Shown piece after piece: positions 17,531 to 26,391 of a stretch of DNA of 64,000 nt (position 1 is the first letter of the stretch; each line of letters begins with the position of its first letter). A program made the translations under genes and the position numbers. The notes beneath the pieces were generated by a model that had not been told where the DNA came from, made no database searches, and was given only the letters and a program-made list of their open reading frames with translations. This DNA comes from Vogesella sp. XCS3 (lineage in GTDB: Bacteria; Pseudomonadota; Gammaproteobacteria; Burkholderiales; Chromobacteriaceae): NCBI RefSeq assembly GCF_020616155.1, contig NZ_CP085530.1, positions 2,068,501 through 2,132,500 on the forward strand, in the 5' to 3' direction.

Positions 17531-19111
17531 ATGCGTACAAACTTGCCTGTCAGCCAGACCGAAATACCGTTTACCGAAGGCATCATCGTGACCCAGACCA
17601 CCCTGGACGGCACGATTACCTATGCAAACGACCGCTTTGTGCAGCTCTCCGGTTTTAGCCGGGAAGAGCTGCTGGGCCAGCCCCACAATATCGTGCGCCA
17701 CCCGGAAATGCCGCCCGTGCTGTTTGCCGACTTGTGGCATACCGTCAAACAAGGGCAATGCTGGCGGGGCTTGGTGAAGAACCGTACAAAATGCGGTGAT
17801 TACTACTGGGTAGACGCTTTTGTCGTGCCGGTACTGGAAGGCGACAATATCACCGGCTATATGTCGGTACGCACCCCGGCCAGCCGGGCTGACATCCAGC
17901 AAGCCGAGCAAACCTATCCAGCCCTGCTCGCAGGTAAACGCTGGCAAAAACCACCCAAAACCGGGCGCCTCATGGTGTGGTTCCGCCCGCTCTACGTCAC
18001 CTTGATGACACTGATGGTGGTGCTGGCCGGTGCCACGCATCCCGACCAAAGCGGTCTGCTGATCAGTGCACTAGGCATGGTAGCTACTGGCCTGTGGCTG
18101 GTGCTGGAGCGCCAGCGTAAGCAGCAGCAGCAAACCCTGCTGCAAGCCTGTCGCAATATTGCCCAGGGCAAACTCACCAACCCGCTGTGCATCAACCGTG
18201 CCGGAGATCAGGGCAAAATAGAGAACGCCCTGGCTTACATGCAGGTCAACCTGAAAGTCATGCTGGATAACCTGCAATGGACCGCTCACCAGCAGACCCG
18301 CAACACTCAGCAAGTCCAGGTCGCCGTAGGCGAACTGCTGGGGCATATTGATGAAAGTACTACCGCGGTTACCCAAATGGGCGCTGCGGTAGAAGAGCTT
18401 TCGGCCTCGATAGAGCAAGTCGCCTCCAATGCCGAACATACCGCGCGGCTAAGCCAGAATACTCGCCACGACCTGCAGCAAAGCGTAGAACAGATGGCCA
18501 GCTCGCAAAACCGCAACCAGGCGGCCGCCCAGGCGGTAGAAGAAGCACAGAACACCATTCGCGCGCTTTCCAGTGCCATCGGGAGTATTTCCCAGGTAAC
18601 ACAAACCATCCACGATATTGCCGACCAGACCAACCTGCTAGCCCTGAACGCTGCCATCGAAGCTGCCCGCGCGGGCGAAAGCGGCCGCGGCTTTGCCGTG
18701 GTAGCGGACGAAGTGCGCAAGCTGGCCGAACGTACCAGCCTGAGCACCGACGAAATCAAACACCTGGTCAGCAATGTACAGTTGGCCGCCAAAGGCACTG
18801 TCGATGCGATTGCTGCCATCACGCAGGAAACACGGGCCGGCGTGGAAACCGTACAGCAAACACTGACGCGGCTGGACGCCCTGCAGCAGGGCTCCGGCGA
18901 GGTGAACATGATGATGCAGGAGATTGCGGTAACCAATGCCCAGCAGTCTGCCACCGCCGGCCACCTGGCCGAACGCATGACACTGATCTCGGCCAGGTTC
19001 GATGCCTCGACCGAACAGATTGCCACGGCCAGACAAGCGATTGCCGGCCTGGCCAGCGAGGCCGCCCAGGTAGCCGCACTGGCCAGTGCCTTTGAGGTAG
19101 AAAAACGCTAA
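17531..19111 (+). CDS. PAS-containing methyl-accepting chemotaxis protein (Aer-like)
   Basis: This 526-residue energy-taxis-type receptor has an N-terminal PAS domain ([33 protein letters not shown]) very similar to that of the protein at 14753. Two closely spaced membrane helices (about 153-193) and a signalling domain follow. The tip has [28 protein letters not shown] and [15 protein letters not shown], which binds CheA and CheW. It would sense a cytoplasmic ligand or redox state through PAS and feed the flagellar motor. It is 41 bases after the HD-GYP gene, consistent with one operon. Confidence 0.92.
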   Translation: MRTNLPVSQTEIPFTEGIIVTQTTLDGTITYANDRFVQLSGFSREELLGQPHNIVRHPEMPPVLFADLWHTVKQGQCWRGLVKNRTKCGDYYWVDAFVVPVLEGDNITGYMSVRTPASRADIQQAEQTYPALLAGKRWQKPPKTGRLMVWFRPLYVTLMTLMVVLAGATHPDQSGLLISALGMVATGLWLVLERQRKQQQQTLLQACRNIAQGKLTNPLCINRAGDQGKIENALAYMQVNLKVMLDNLQWTAHQQTRNTQQVQVAVGELLGHIDESTTAVTQMGAAVEELSASIEQVASNAEHTARLSQNTRHDLQQSVEQMASSQNRNQAAAQAVEEAQNTIRALSSAIGSISQVTQTIHDIADQTNLLALNAAIEAARAGESGRGFAVVADEVRKLAERTSLSTDEIKHLVSNVQLAAKGTVDAIAAITQETRAGVETVQQTLTRLDALQQGSGEVNMMMQEIAVTNAQQSATAGHLAERMTLISARFDASTEQIATARQAIAGLASEAAQVAALASAFEVEKR

Positions 19112-19204
19112 TGCGTGCTTGTCCGGCCATCATGCTGTTACAGGCGCAGGCTTGCCCGGAAAAGCGCAGGCGGCGATACTCAGTTTTTTAGCCGACTGCG
19201 CCCC

Positions 19205-19915
19205 ATGAAACACACCGTGCTTTTTGTTGAGGACGACGCCGAACTGGCCGCGCTGATGCGCGACTTTCTGGCGCGCCACGATCTGGACGTGATCATCGAG
19301 CCACGCGGAGATACCGCACTGGATGCCGTCACCCGTGTACAGCCTGCGCTGATCCTGCTGGATATCATGCTGCCGGGCAAAGATGGCCTGACGCTGTGCC
19401 GTGAGCTGCGGCCAACCTTTCACGGCCCCATCGTGATGCTCACCTCGCTGGATAGCGACATGAACCACATCCTGGGGCTGGAGCTGGGTGCGAACGACTA
19501 TATTCTCAAAACCACCCCACCAGCAGTCGTAGCGGCGCGCCTGCGCGCCCAGCTGCGCCAGCACACGCCAGCGACAGCCAGCCCGCCCACCCCGTCCAGT
19601 CAGCCACAACGACTGGCATTTGGCACACTGATCATCGATGGCCCCTGCCGAGAAGTGTTGCTCGCTGGCGAACGTGTCGCGCTCTCGACATCCGACTTCG
19701 ATCTGCTATGGCAGCTCGCCAGCCACGCCGGAGAAATCCAGGATCGCGACACCCTGTTACGCGTGATGCGCGGCCTGAGCTACGACGGCCTGGATCGCAG
19801 TATCGATATTGCCGTGTCACGGCTGCGTAAAAAGCTGGGGGATGATCCGCTTGCCCCGCAACGTATCAAGACAGTACGCAATAAAGGCTATCTATTCTCG
19901 CCGGCAGGCTGGTAA
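19205..19915 (+). CDS. OmpR/PhoB-family response regulator (RstA-like)
   Basis: The 236-residue protein is read from the ATG at 19205; the frame extends upstream to 19115 without receiver sequence. The receiver domain carries the acidic pair VEDD, the phosphoacceptor Asp53 in LLDIMLPGKDG and the Lys in NDYILKTTPP. The C-terminal winged helix ends in SIDIAVSRLRKKLGDDPLAPQRIKTVRNKGYLF. It is a DNA-binding transcription factor. The kinase gene follows after 3 bases. Overall similarity to RstA comes from the kinase partner; targets are unknown, though the small exported gene at 21302 is a candidate. Confidence 0.9.
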   Translation: MKHTVLFVEDDAELAALMRDFLARHDLDVIIEPRGDTALDAVTRVQPALILLDIMLPGKDGLTLCRELRPTFHGPIVMLTSLDSDMNHILGLELGANDYILKTTPPAVVAARLRAQLRQHTPATASPPTPSSQPQRLAFGTLIIDGPCREVLLAGERVALSTSDFDLLWQLASHAGEIQDRDTLLRVMRGLSYDGLDRSIDIAVSRLRKKLGDDPLAPQRIKTVRNKGYLFSPAGW

Positions 19916-19918
19916 GCC

Positions 19919-21217
19919 ATGCGTAAACTGTTTATCCAGTTTTATCTGCTACTGATCTTCAGTTTTCTGGTGGCGGTATCGCTCGCGGGCCTGGTGTACA
20001 AGGAAGTAGCCGAAAAGGCTGGTGACCGCGCGCTGGCCGATCTGCTGAAAACCACGCTCACGCTGATCGAGCACACGCTGGATGGTGTTCCGCAACAGCA
20101 ATGGCCAGCCGAACTGGCCAAGCTGGACCACGAGCTGGATTTCAATGTAGCGCTACAGCCACTACATAGCCTGCCGCTTGACCCTGTCTCCATGCAGGCC
20201 CTGTTGCGTGGCGATATCGTGATGCTGGAAGACGATCTGGTCTACCTGCAGCGCGTCAAGCAGTCACCCTACGCACTCGTTGCCGGGCCAATGAGCTATC
20301 TGGTATTCATGCACGAGCTAAAGTGGCTGGACTACGCCCTGCTCACCATGATCGGCCTGTCGCTAGCCATACCCGTGCTGCTATGGATGCGGCCACACTG
20401 GAACGAGCTGGTACAACTGGAAAATGCCGCCAAACAGCTCAGCCAGGGGCAGTTTCAGGCACGCGTCAGCCTGGCGCCCACCTCGGGCCTGCAACCGCTG
20501 GCACGCGGCTTTAACCATATGGCAGAAAGCGTAGAACTCCTGCTGGAAAGCAAGCAAACCCTGATCAATGCCGTGGCACACGAGCTGCGCACCCCCTTGG
20601 CGCGATTACGCTACCGCCTGGCCTTGCTGGACGTGGACGCGGCCAACCCGGTACACGAGGGCATAGAGCGCGATCTCAACAATATCGGCTCGCTGATTGA
20701 CGAACTGCTGCTACACGCCCGGCTGGGCCGCCCGGACTTGCCGATGCAGCCAGCAACCCTGCCCGCGCACACCTGGCTACGCCAGCGTCTGGACGACCTG
20801 ACCAGCCACCACCCGCAGCTAAGGGTAAGCCTGCGGGTCTACCACGATAGCCTGCATGCAGACCCCACCCTGCTGGCACGGGCACTGGATAATCTGCTGA
20901 ACAATGCGGCCAACTACGGCCAGGGCGAAATCGAGCTTAGCTTCACCGTACTCAATGGCGAACAGCAGTTGAGCGTGTCAGATAACGGGCACGGCATTGC
21001 CGAAGCCGACCGTTCCAATGTGCTAGAGCCCTTTGTGCGGCTAGACCCAAGCCGTGGTGCCGGCCAGGGGGGTTATGGCCTGGGCTTGGCCATCGTGCGG
21101 CAGATCATGCTGGCGCATCATGGCCACATCCGGATAGACGACAGCACACTGGGTGGTGCACGCTTTACCTTGGGCTGGCCGGAGCAACAAAGCGATACAA
21201 CGATGAACAATTCATAA
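19919..21217 (+). CDS. Sensor histidine kinase (RstB-like)
   Basis: The 432-residue inner-membrane kinase has helix 1 (about 7-27), a periplasmic loop of about 110 residues, helix 2 near 140-158, a HAMP region, and the dimerisation box VAHELRTPLARLRYRLALLD with His221. The ATP domain shows N (DNLLNNAANYG), G1 (VSDNGHGIAEAD), F (EPFVRLDP) and G2 (GGYGLGLAIVRQIM). The H-box wording and short sensor match RstB. It is cotranscribed with the response regulator. The signal is unknown. Confidence 0.9.
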   Translation: MRKLFIQFYLLLIFSFLVAVSLAGLVYKEVAEKAGDRALADLLKTTLTLIEHTLDGVPQQQWPAELAKLDHELDFNVALQPLHSLPLDPVSMQALLRGDIVMLEDDLVYLQRVKQSPYALVAGPMSYLVFMHELKWLDYALLTMIGLSLAIPVLLWMRPHWNELVQLENAAKQLSQGQFQARVSLAPTSGLQPLARGFNHMAESVELLLESKQTLINAVAHELRTPLARLRYRLALLDVDAANPVHEGIERDLNNIGSLIDELLLHARLGRPDLPMQPATLPAHTWLRQRLDDLTSHHPQLRVSLRVYHDSLHADPTLLARALDNLLNNAANYGQGEIELSFTVLNGEQQLSVSDNGHGIAEADRSNVLEPFVRLDPSRGAGQGGYGLGLAIVRQIMLAHHGHIRIDDSTLGGARFTLGWPEQQSDTTMNNS

Positions 21218-21254
21218 CAGACAAGTAGCAGGCAACTACCTAACATGGCATCAG

Positions 21255-21270
21255 ACGTTGAACACAACGT
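21255..21270. promoter_or_regulatory. Palindrome upstream of the small exported gene
   Basis: ACGTTG-AACA-CAACGT has perfect 6-base arms and lies about 32 bases before the ATG at 21302. It could be an operator in the promoter of the small gene. Confidence 0.35.
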
Positions 21271-21301
21271 GTATACCCTACTCTTTGCAAAGGATTTCAC
21301 C

Positions 21302-21490
21302 ATGAAAAAACTGACTCTGGTTGCTGCTGGTCTGGCTTTCGCTGTTGCTGCTTCCGCTGGTTTCGCTGCTGATGCCAAGAAACCTGCTGCTTCGGCTCCT
21401 GCTGCTGAAAAGAAAGTAGAAAAGAAAGCTGAAAAGAAAGTAGAGAAAAAAGTTGTTAAGGCTAAAAAAGCCGCTTCCGCTGCCAAGTAA
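21302..21490 (+). CDS. Small exported Lys/Ala-rich protein
   Basis: The ATG at 21302 is preceded by AAAGGA at the right distance. The frame is open further upstream, but MKKLTLVAAGLAFAVAASAGFAADA is a clear signal peptide. The mature part is only about 38 residues, almost entirely K, A, E, P and V, with imperfect repeats of EKKVEKKAEKK. It is strongly basic, low in complexity and bounded by its own terminator. Small basic periplasmic proteins are known in acid and envelope-stress responses (for example Asr-type), and RstAB-type systems regulate such genes in enterics. That link is inference only. Confidence 0.7.
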   Translation: MKKLTLVAAGLAFAVAASAGFAADAKKPAASAPAAEKKVEKKAEKKVEKKVVKAKKAASAAK

Positions 21491-21504
21491 TTCGGCTGCA
21501 GGAT

Positions 21505-21535
21505 AAAAAAGGGCACCTTGCGGTGCCCTTTTTTC
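21505..21535 (+). terminator. Terminator of the small exported gene
   Basis: GGGCACC-TTGC-GGTGCCC is a perfect stem preceded by AAAAAA and followed by TTTTTTCG. It could also serve the opposing rph gene. Confidence 0.88.
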
Positions 21536-21574
21536 GTATAAGCCTGCCGGGAAACACGGCAGGACATGACCTGG

Positions 21575-22291
21575 CTAGCTGGCCAGTGCCTGCTTTTGCA
21601 GCGACACCAGCTCGGTAATACCCTTTTCTGCCAAAGCCATTAGCGCATTCATTTCATCGCGGCTAAAAGGGGCACCTTCCGCAGTACCTTGTACCTCGAT
21701 AAAACGGCCATCACCGGTCATCACGACATTCATGTCGGTTTCGCAGCCCGAGTCTTCTACATAGTCCAGATCCAACACCGGCTGGCCAGCCACCACCCCT
21801 ACCGAAATGGCAGCAACGTGGTCACGCAAGGGGCTTTCTGCCAGCTTGCCTGCCGCGATCAAGCCGGCAATCGCATCGGCCAAAGCAACAAACGCACCGG
21901 TAATGCTGGCCGTGCGCGTGCCACCATCGGCCTGGATAACATCACAGTCGATCAAAATCTGGCGCTCGCCCAGCTTTTGCAGGTCCACCACCGCGCGCAA
22001 GCTGCGGCCGATCAGGCGCTGGATTTCTTGGGTACGGCCAGACTGCTTGCCACTAGCTGCTTCGCGGCGCATACGGCTTCCGGTAGAACGGGGAAGCATG
22101 CCGTACTCTGCAGTGACCCAGCCTTGCCCCTTGCCTTTCAGAAATGACGGCACCGACTCTTCCACGCTGGCAGTACAGATCACTTTGGTATCACCGCACT
22201 CTATCAATACCGAGCCTTCGGCATGTTTGGTGTAATGGCGGGTAAGGCGGACGGTGCGCAGGGCATCTGCGGCGCGTTGGGATGGGCGCAT
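21575..22291 (-). CDS. rph: Ribonuclease PH
   Basis: The 238-residue length is normal for RNase PH, the phosphorolytic 3'-exonuclease that trims tRNA precursors. It starts [36 protein letters not shown] and carries the phosphate-binding [20 protein letters not shown], the metal-site segment [22 protein letters not shown], and [34 protein letters not shown]. All catalytic segments are intact. It is convergent with the small exported gene and cotranscribed, if at all, after the phosphatase gene 64 bases upstream. Confidence 0.96.
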   Translation of the reverse strand: MRPSQRAADALRTVRLTRHYTKHAEGSVLIECGDTKVICTASVEESVPSFLKGKGQGWVTAEYGMLPRSTGSRMRREAASGKQSGRTQEIQRLIGRSLRAVVDLQKLGERQILIDCDVIQADGGTRTASITGAFVALADAIAGLIAAGKLAESPLRDHVAAISVGVVAGQPVLDLDYVEDSGCETDMNVVMTGDGRFIEVQGTAEGAPFSRDEMNALMALAEKGITELVSLQKQALAS

Positions 22292-22355
22292 GCGGTTTCT
22301 CTCGGTACGTCTGAAACCGGCATTCTAGCGCAAAGCCTTACCAGGCTGACGGGTA

Positions 22356-23219
22356 TCAGCCACGTTTCAGGCCCTGGGTAAGCTCGCTATCCATCAGGGT
22401 AGACTGCCAAGTTTGCTCGCTTTGCGTATCGGCGAGCGTTTCACTGTCGATGAAACCCTCCCGCCCCGGGACGAATTGCTCGTCAGACAGCAGCTGCAAG
22501 GCAATGGCGCTCAGGTTATCGCTATGCGCACCTGCACGCTTTTCGGCCACGCTGAGCAGGGCGGGCACCACCATGGAGGGCAAACGGCCAACAAAAGCCC
22601 TGGCGATTTCATCGTCGCGCAATGGCCCCCACACACCATCAGAACACAGCAACAGCGTATCGCCATAGCCCAAGGGCAAAGTCTCGGCCAATTCGATATC
22701 CGGCTCACCGATAGCGCCTAGGCAGTTGTAAATACGGTTACGCGCCGGGTGGTCGTGGGCGTCGGCCTCGTTCAGAAAACCAGTATCGATCAGACGCTGT
22801 ACATGGCTGTGATCGTTGCTACGCCAAACCACCTGGCCGTCCCGCAGCAGATAGCAGCGTGAATCCCCCGCGTGCGCCACCCACGCCTCGTCGTCCTGAA
22901 TCACCACCACCACCACCGTGGTACTGGGCACTTCACTCATCCGGTGACGAATGGCGTGGTCCAGAATAGCCTGATGAGACTCTTGCCCGGCATTGAGCAA
23001 AAAACGTCGTGGATGCTGTAGCCGGGGTTTGGCGGCTTTCTTGAACAATTCGCAGAACACATCGACTGCAATCTGCGCAGCCACCTCGCCATGCGCATGG
23101 CCGCCCATACCATCAGCCAACACCAATAGCTGCGCCTGCTCGGTACAGACTACACCGATGCGATCTTCGTTATAGGGGCGACCACCCACTCTGGTATCTA
23201 CCGCAATGGCAAATTTCAT
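22356..23219 (-). CDS. PP2C-family protein serine/threonine phosphatase
   Basis: The 287-residue protein shows the PPM motifs RVGGRPYNEDR, LVLADGMGGHAHGEVAA, VAHAGDSRCYLLRDG, and LLLCSDGVWGPLRDDEI, plus a late SDNLSAIAL; these give the metal-binding aspartates. It should dephosphorylate Ser/Thr residues placed by the kinase encoded 2 bases upstream. In other proteobacteria such Stk/Stp pairs occur with type VI secretion genes or alone; here no secretion genes adjoin. The substrate is unknown. Confidence 0.9.
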   Translation of the reverse strand: MKFAIAVDTRVGGRPYNEDRIGVVCTEQAQLLVLADGMGGHAHGEVAAQIAVDVFCELFKKAAKPRLQHPRRFLLNAGQESHQAILDHAIRHRMSEVPSTTVVVVVIQDDEAWVAHAGDSRCYLLRDGQVVWRSNDHSHVQRLIDTGFLNEADAHDHPARNRIYNCLGAIGEPDIELAETLPLGYGDTLLLCSDGVWGPLRDDEIARAFVGRLPSMVVPALLSVAEKRAGAHSDNLSAIALQLLSDEQFVPGREGFIDSETLADTQSEQTWQSTLMDSELTQGLKRG

Positions 23220-23221
23220 GG

Positions 23222-24160
23222 TTATCGCCCTATTAGCCTGCCAAGCCAGGCGGACACGCCGCGCGGGGGCTCGGGGGTAACGTAGTTTTTGTCCCGTAGC
23301 CGCTTTTGCATTTCACTCAGGCTAGCCAGACGGGTGAGCGGGTCCAGCCCCAGGCAATCGTCTACCAATGCCAGAAGTTCCGGGGAGTAATAACGGGCAA
23401 ACGCCTTGCTAGCCGGTACCACTTTGTCCTGTTTCAGACGCAGATCCGCCGACGGCAGCTTGTCGCCCCCCATAGCCATGTACATGCAGGCACCGAGCGC
23501 ATAGATATCGGTCCACGGGCCCAGCTTGGCCTGGGCATCATACTGCTCGGGCGCAGCATAGCCAGGAGTAAACATGCTGGCCAAATGCTGGACACGCCCC
23601 AATGTCTGGCGGGCGGCACCGAAATCCAGCAACACCGGTGTACCGTTGCGACGCAGGTAAATATTGGCCGGCTTGATATCCAGATGCAGCAAATGCTGCA
23701 GATGCACTTCGCGCAGACCACCGATCAACTCGGCAAACAAGCGGCGCAGACGCGGTTCGGCAATGCCCTGCGGCGACAGCTCGATCTCCTTGGCCAGCGG
23801 GCGTCCTTCGGTATAGTCCATCACCATGTAAACGGTCTGGTTGGCACGAAAGAAGTTACTCACCCTGACAATATTGGGGTGCTGGATAGCGGCCAGGATA
23901 CGTGCCTCTTCAAAAAAGCACTTCAAGCCCAGCTTGAATGCCTCCCGATCCAGCTCGTTCAACACCGTGACATCGGATTTGCCACGCCGCCCGGTCATGG
24001 AGAGTGGCAAATACTCTTTGATCGCGTATTTACGGTCGTACTGGTCCAGCGCCAGATAAACCTCGCTAAAACCACCAGAGCTCAGGCTGCGCACCACGGT
24101 GTAATCTTCCAGCCGTGTGCCTACCGGTAGTGCTCGCTGCTTGGATTGCGTAGTGTCCAT
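23222..24160 (-). CDS. Eukaryotic-type serine/threonine protein kinase
   Basis: The 312-residue cytoplasmic kinase has the glycine loop SSGGFSEVYLA, the lysine in KYAIKEYLP, HPNIVRVSNFFRAN, the catalytic loop HLLHLDIKPANIYL, DFGAAR (DFG), and the PGYAAPEQY activation segment. The usual HRD is HLD, so the arginine is missing, which is typical of constitutively active non-RD kinases. There is no transmembrane or extracellular domain. It is two bases upstream of its phosphatase partner and divergent from yicC. Confidence 0.92.
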   Translation of the reverse strand: MDTTQSKQRALPVGTRLEDYTVVRSLSSGGFSEVYLALDQYDRKYAIKEYLPLSMTGRRGKSDVTVLNELDREAFKLGLKCFFEEARILAAIQHPNIVRVSNFFRANQTVYMVMDYTEGRPLAKEIELSPQGIAEPRLRRLFAELIGGLREVHLQHLLHLDIKPANIYLRRNGTPVLLDFGAARQTLGRVQHLASMFTPGYAAPEQYDAQAKLGPWTDIYALGACMYMAMGGDKLPSADLRLKQDKVVPASKAFARYYSPELLALVDDCLGLDPLTRLASLSEMQKRLRDKNYVTPEPPRGVSAWLGRLIGR

Positions 24161-24240
24161 TGTTATAGTGTGCCAGCCTCAGGATCGATAGAACGATCCG
24201 GGGTCAGTTTCCAATTATTCATTCCGTTTCGGGAGCCCCC

Positions 24241-25107
24241 ATGATTTTAAGCATGACAGGCTTTGCCTCTACCACCCGTGAATTCCCGGGTGGCCTGTTA
24301 TCCATCGAGCTGCGTGCGGTCAACCACCGCTATCTTGACGTGCAAATGCGTCTGCCGGAAGAGCTGCGTATCATCGAACCACAATTGCGCGAGCTGATCG
24401 GCGGCCGTGTTACCCGTGGCAAAGTGGAGTGCCGCATTGGCCTGAACCAGACCGACAGCGATACCCCGCAGCTGGAGCTGAACCGCGACACCGTCCAGCG
24501 CCTGCTGGCCGTCAGCGCCGAAGTCCGCGAGCTGGCCCCGCAGGTACGCGACCTGGGCATGGGCGAGCTGTTGCGCTGGCCGGGCGTACTCAAGTCGAAC
24601 TCGCTGGCACCAGAAGTATTGCACCAGCTGTGCCTGGAAGGCCTGAACGCCGTACTGGGCGACTTCCGCGACACCCGCGCGCGCGAAGGCAGCAAACTGG
24701 CCCAGGTACTGCTAGACCGCATCAGCGGCATGGACCACATTATCGCAGAGGTCAAGCCACGCCTGCCGGTTATTCTGGAAGCATACCGCACCAGGTTGGC
24801 CGCACGTCTGCAAGAAGCGCTGGGCAACGTAGACGACGACCGCATCAAGCAGGAGTTTGCCCTGTTTGCCCAAAAGATCGATGTCGACGAAGAGCTGGAA
24901 CGCCTGACCACACACCTGGCCGAAGTACGACGCATCCTCAAAACCGGTGGCCAGGTGGGCAAACGCCTGGACTTCCTGATGCAGGAACTGAACCGCGAAG
25001 CCAACACACTGGGCTCCAAGTCGGTTTCCACCGAAACCACCCAGGCCTCGGTAGAGCTGAAAGTACTGATCGAACAGATGCGCGAGCAAATTCAGAACGT
25101 GGAGTAA
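24241..25107 (+). CDS. yicC: YicC-family endoribonuclease/RNase adaptor
   Basis: This 288-residue protein has the typical start MILSMTGFASTTREFPGGLLSIELRAVNHRYLDVQMRLP and the C-terminal DUF1732 block KRLDFLMQELNREANTLGSKSVST, ending in LIEQMREQIQNVE. YicC proteins act in RNA decay. In many beta- and gammaproteobacteria the gene sits near rph or gmk; here rph is 2 kb away on the other strand with the kinase-phosphatase pair between. The product is full length. Confidence 0.95.
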   Translation: MILSMTGFASTTREFPGGLLSIELRAVNHRYLDVQMRLPEELRIIEPQLRELIGGRVTRGKVECRIGLNQTDSDTPQLELNRDTVQRLLAVSAEVRELAPQVRDLGMGELLRWPGVLKSNSLAPEVLHQLCLEGLNAVLGDFRDTRAREGSKLAQVLLDRISGMDHIIAEVKPRLPVILEAYRTRLAARLQEALGNVDDDRIKQEFALFAQKIDVDEELERLTTHLAEVRRILKTGGQVGKRLDFLMQELNREANTLGSKSVSTETTQASVELKVLIEQMREQIQNVE

Positions 25108-25130
25108 GCATTCCGCAATACCCGGCAAGC

Positions 25131-25161
25131 AACAAGGCCGCCCATCACGGGCGGCCTTGTT
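25131..25161. terminator. Bidirectional terminator between yicC and the hydroxyacid dehydrogenase gene
   Basis: AACAAGGCCGCCC and GGGCGGCCTTGTT form a 13-bp perfect stem with a 5-base loop, with A/T at both ends. The two genes converge on it. Confidence 0.85.
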
Positions 25162-25165
25162 ACTG

Positions 25166-26035
25166 TCAGGCGTTATCCGCCCAGATCAGACGGGCAATGG
25201 CGGACGAGTCCAGTTCGCCTTCGCCGTTGGCTACCAGCTGGCTGATCAGCCCGGCCACGCGCTCAGCCTCGGGCAGACGAATGCCCAGCTCACGTGCCGT
25301 GTCCAGAACAATGCCCATATCTTTCTGATGCAGCTTGGCCTTGAAGCCGGGGGCGTAGTTGTCGTCGATCATGCGCTGGCCGTGCACGTCCAGCACCTTG
25401 CTGCCGGCAAAACCGCCCAGCAGCGCCTGGCGTACCGGCGCCGGGTCCACACCGCAGGCCTGTGCCAGCTTCATCACCTCGGCGACTGCCGCAATACCGA
25501 CCCCTACCGCAATCTGGTTGCATGCCTTGGCTACCTGGCCGGCGCCGCTCGCGCCGATATGGGTAATGGTCTTGCCCATGGCGGCCAGCACCGGACGTAC
25601 CTTATCCAGTGCAGCCGCATCGCCGCCCACCATGATGGTGAGGGTACCGTTGATAGCGCCGACTTCACCACCGGACACCGGGCAATCCAGAAAGCTGATA
25701 CCGCGGGTAGCAAGGTTGGCCGCGATGTCACGAGCACCGATGGGCGAGATGGTACTCATGTCGATACACACCAGCCCCGGGCGGGCTGCGCTGGCCACAC
25801 CATCGTCACCCAGTAGTAGCGCGGCGACGTCGGCGGTATCGGACACATTGGTGATCAACACGTCCACCTTTGCGGCCAACTCGGCCACGCTGGGCACCCA
25901 GTGGGCACCATCGTCAATCAGGCTGGCGGCGGTTTCCGGACGGCGTGCCCATACTGCCACCTCAAAGCCGGCGCGCAGAAGGTTGCTGACGCAGGGGCGT
26001 CCCATGATGCCCAGACCGATATATCCCACTTTCAT
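25166..26035 (-). CDS. NAD(P)-dependent beta-hydroxyacid dehydrogenase (tartronate-semialdehyde reductase type)
   Basis: The 289-residue protein has the Rossmann motif KVGYIGLGIMGRP, DMSTISP, the substrate-loop signature FLDCPVSGGEVGAINGTLTIMVGG, and the catalytic lysine in GQVAKACNQI. The C-terminal helices include PGFKAKLHQKDMGIVLDTA. Members reduce tartronate semialdehyde, succinic semialdehyde or glyoxylate; GarR/GlxR is the closest type by eye. It overlaps the flhB-like gene by 4 bases, an odd pairing with a flagellar gene that probably reflects simple run-on transcription. Confidence 0.85.
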   Translation of the reverse strand: MKVGYIGLGIMGRPCVSNLLRAGFEVAVWARRPETAASLIDDGAHWVPSVAELAAKVDVLITNVSDTADVAALLLGDDGVASAARPGLVCIDMSTISPIGARDIAANLATRGISFLDCPVSGGEVGAINGTLTIMVGGDAAALDKVRPVLAAMGKTITHIGASGAGQVAKACNQIAVGVGIAAVAEVMKLAQACGVDPAPVRQALLGGFAGSKVLDVHGQRMIDDNYAPGFKAKLHQKDMGIVLDTARELGIRLPEAERVAGLISQLVANGEGELDSSAIARLIWADNA

Positions 26036-26391
26036 TGTTTGGCTCCGTTATCTGCCGCGACGGCAACAGGGGGGGGCCGGCGCATGGCCAGCCATTGTGC
26101 AAAGTCGAGTTTTTCGCCCTTGGCGTGCTGTTCCAGGAAATAGACAAAAGCCAATACCTCGGCCACGGCGCGGTAAAGCTCGGGCGGGATATGGCTGTCC
26201 AGGTCCACCTGCATCAGCAGGTTGACCAGCTCGGGGGAGTCGTGCACGAACACGCCCGCGTCTTTGGCGTGCTCGATGATGCGCTCGGCCGTCTGGCCGT
26301 AGCCTTTGGCTACGACAGTTGGCGCACTGGCGCCATCCTTGTACTTGAGCGCTACCGCGGAGCGGCGGCCATCAGCCCGTACTGGCTTCAT
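26032..26391 (-). CDS. FlhB-like cytoplasmic-domain protein (FlhX type)
   Basis: This 119-residue protein matches only the C-terminal part of the export-gate switch protein FlhB: RRSAVALKYKDGASAPTVVAKGYGQTAERIIEHAKDAGVFVHDSPELVNLL, then ELYRAVAEVLAFVYFLEQ. The NPTH autocleavage site and the membrane domain are absent, as in FlhX proteins that partly replace the FlhB C-terminus. It overlaps the fliK-like gene by 20 bases, fitting a role in hook-length switching. A run of eight C (G on the plus strand, 26069-26076) encodes prolines near the C-terminus and could slip. Confidence 0.85.
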   Translation of the reverse strand: MKPVRADGRRSAVALKYKDGASAPTVVAKGYGQTAERIIEHAKDAGVFVHDSPELVNLLMQVDLDSHIPPELYRAVAEVLAFVYFLEQHAKGEKLDFAQWLAMRRPPPVAVAADNGAKQ

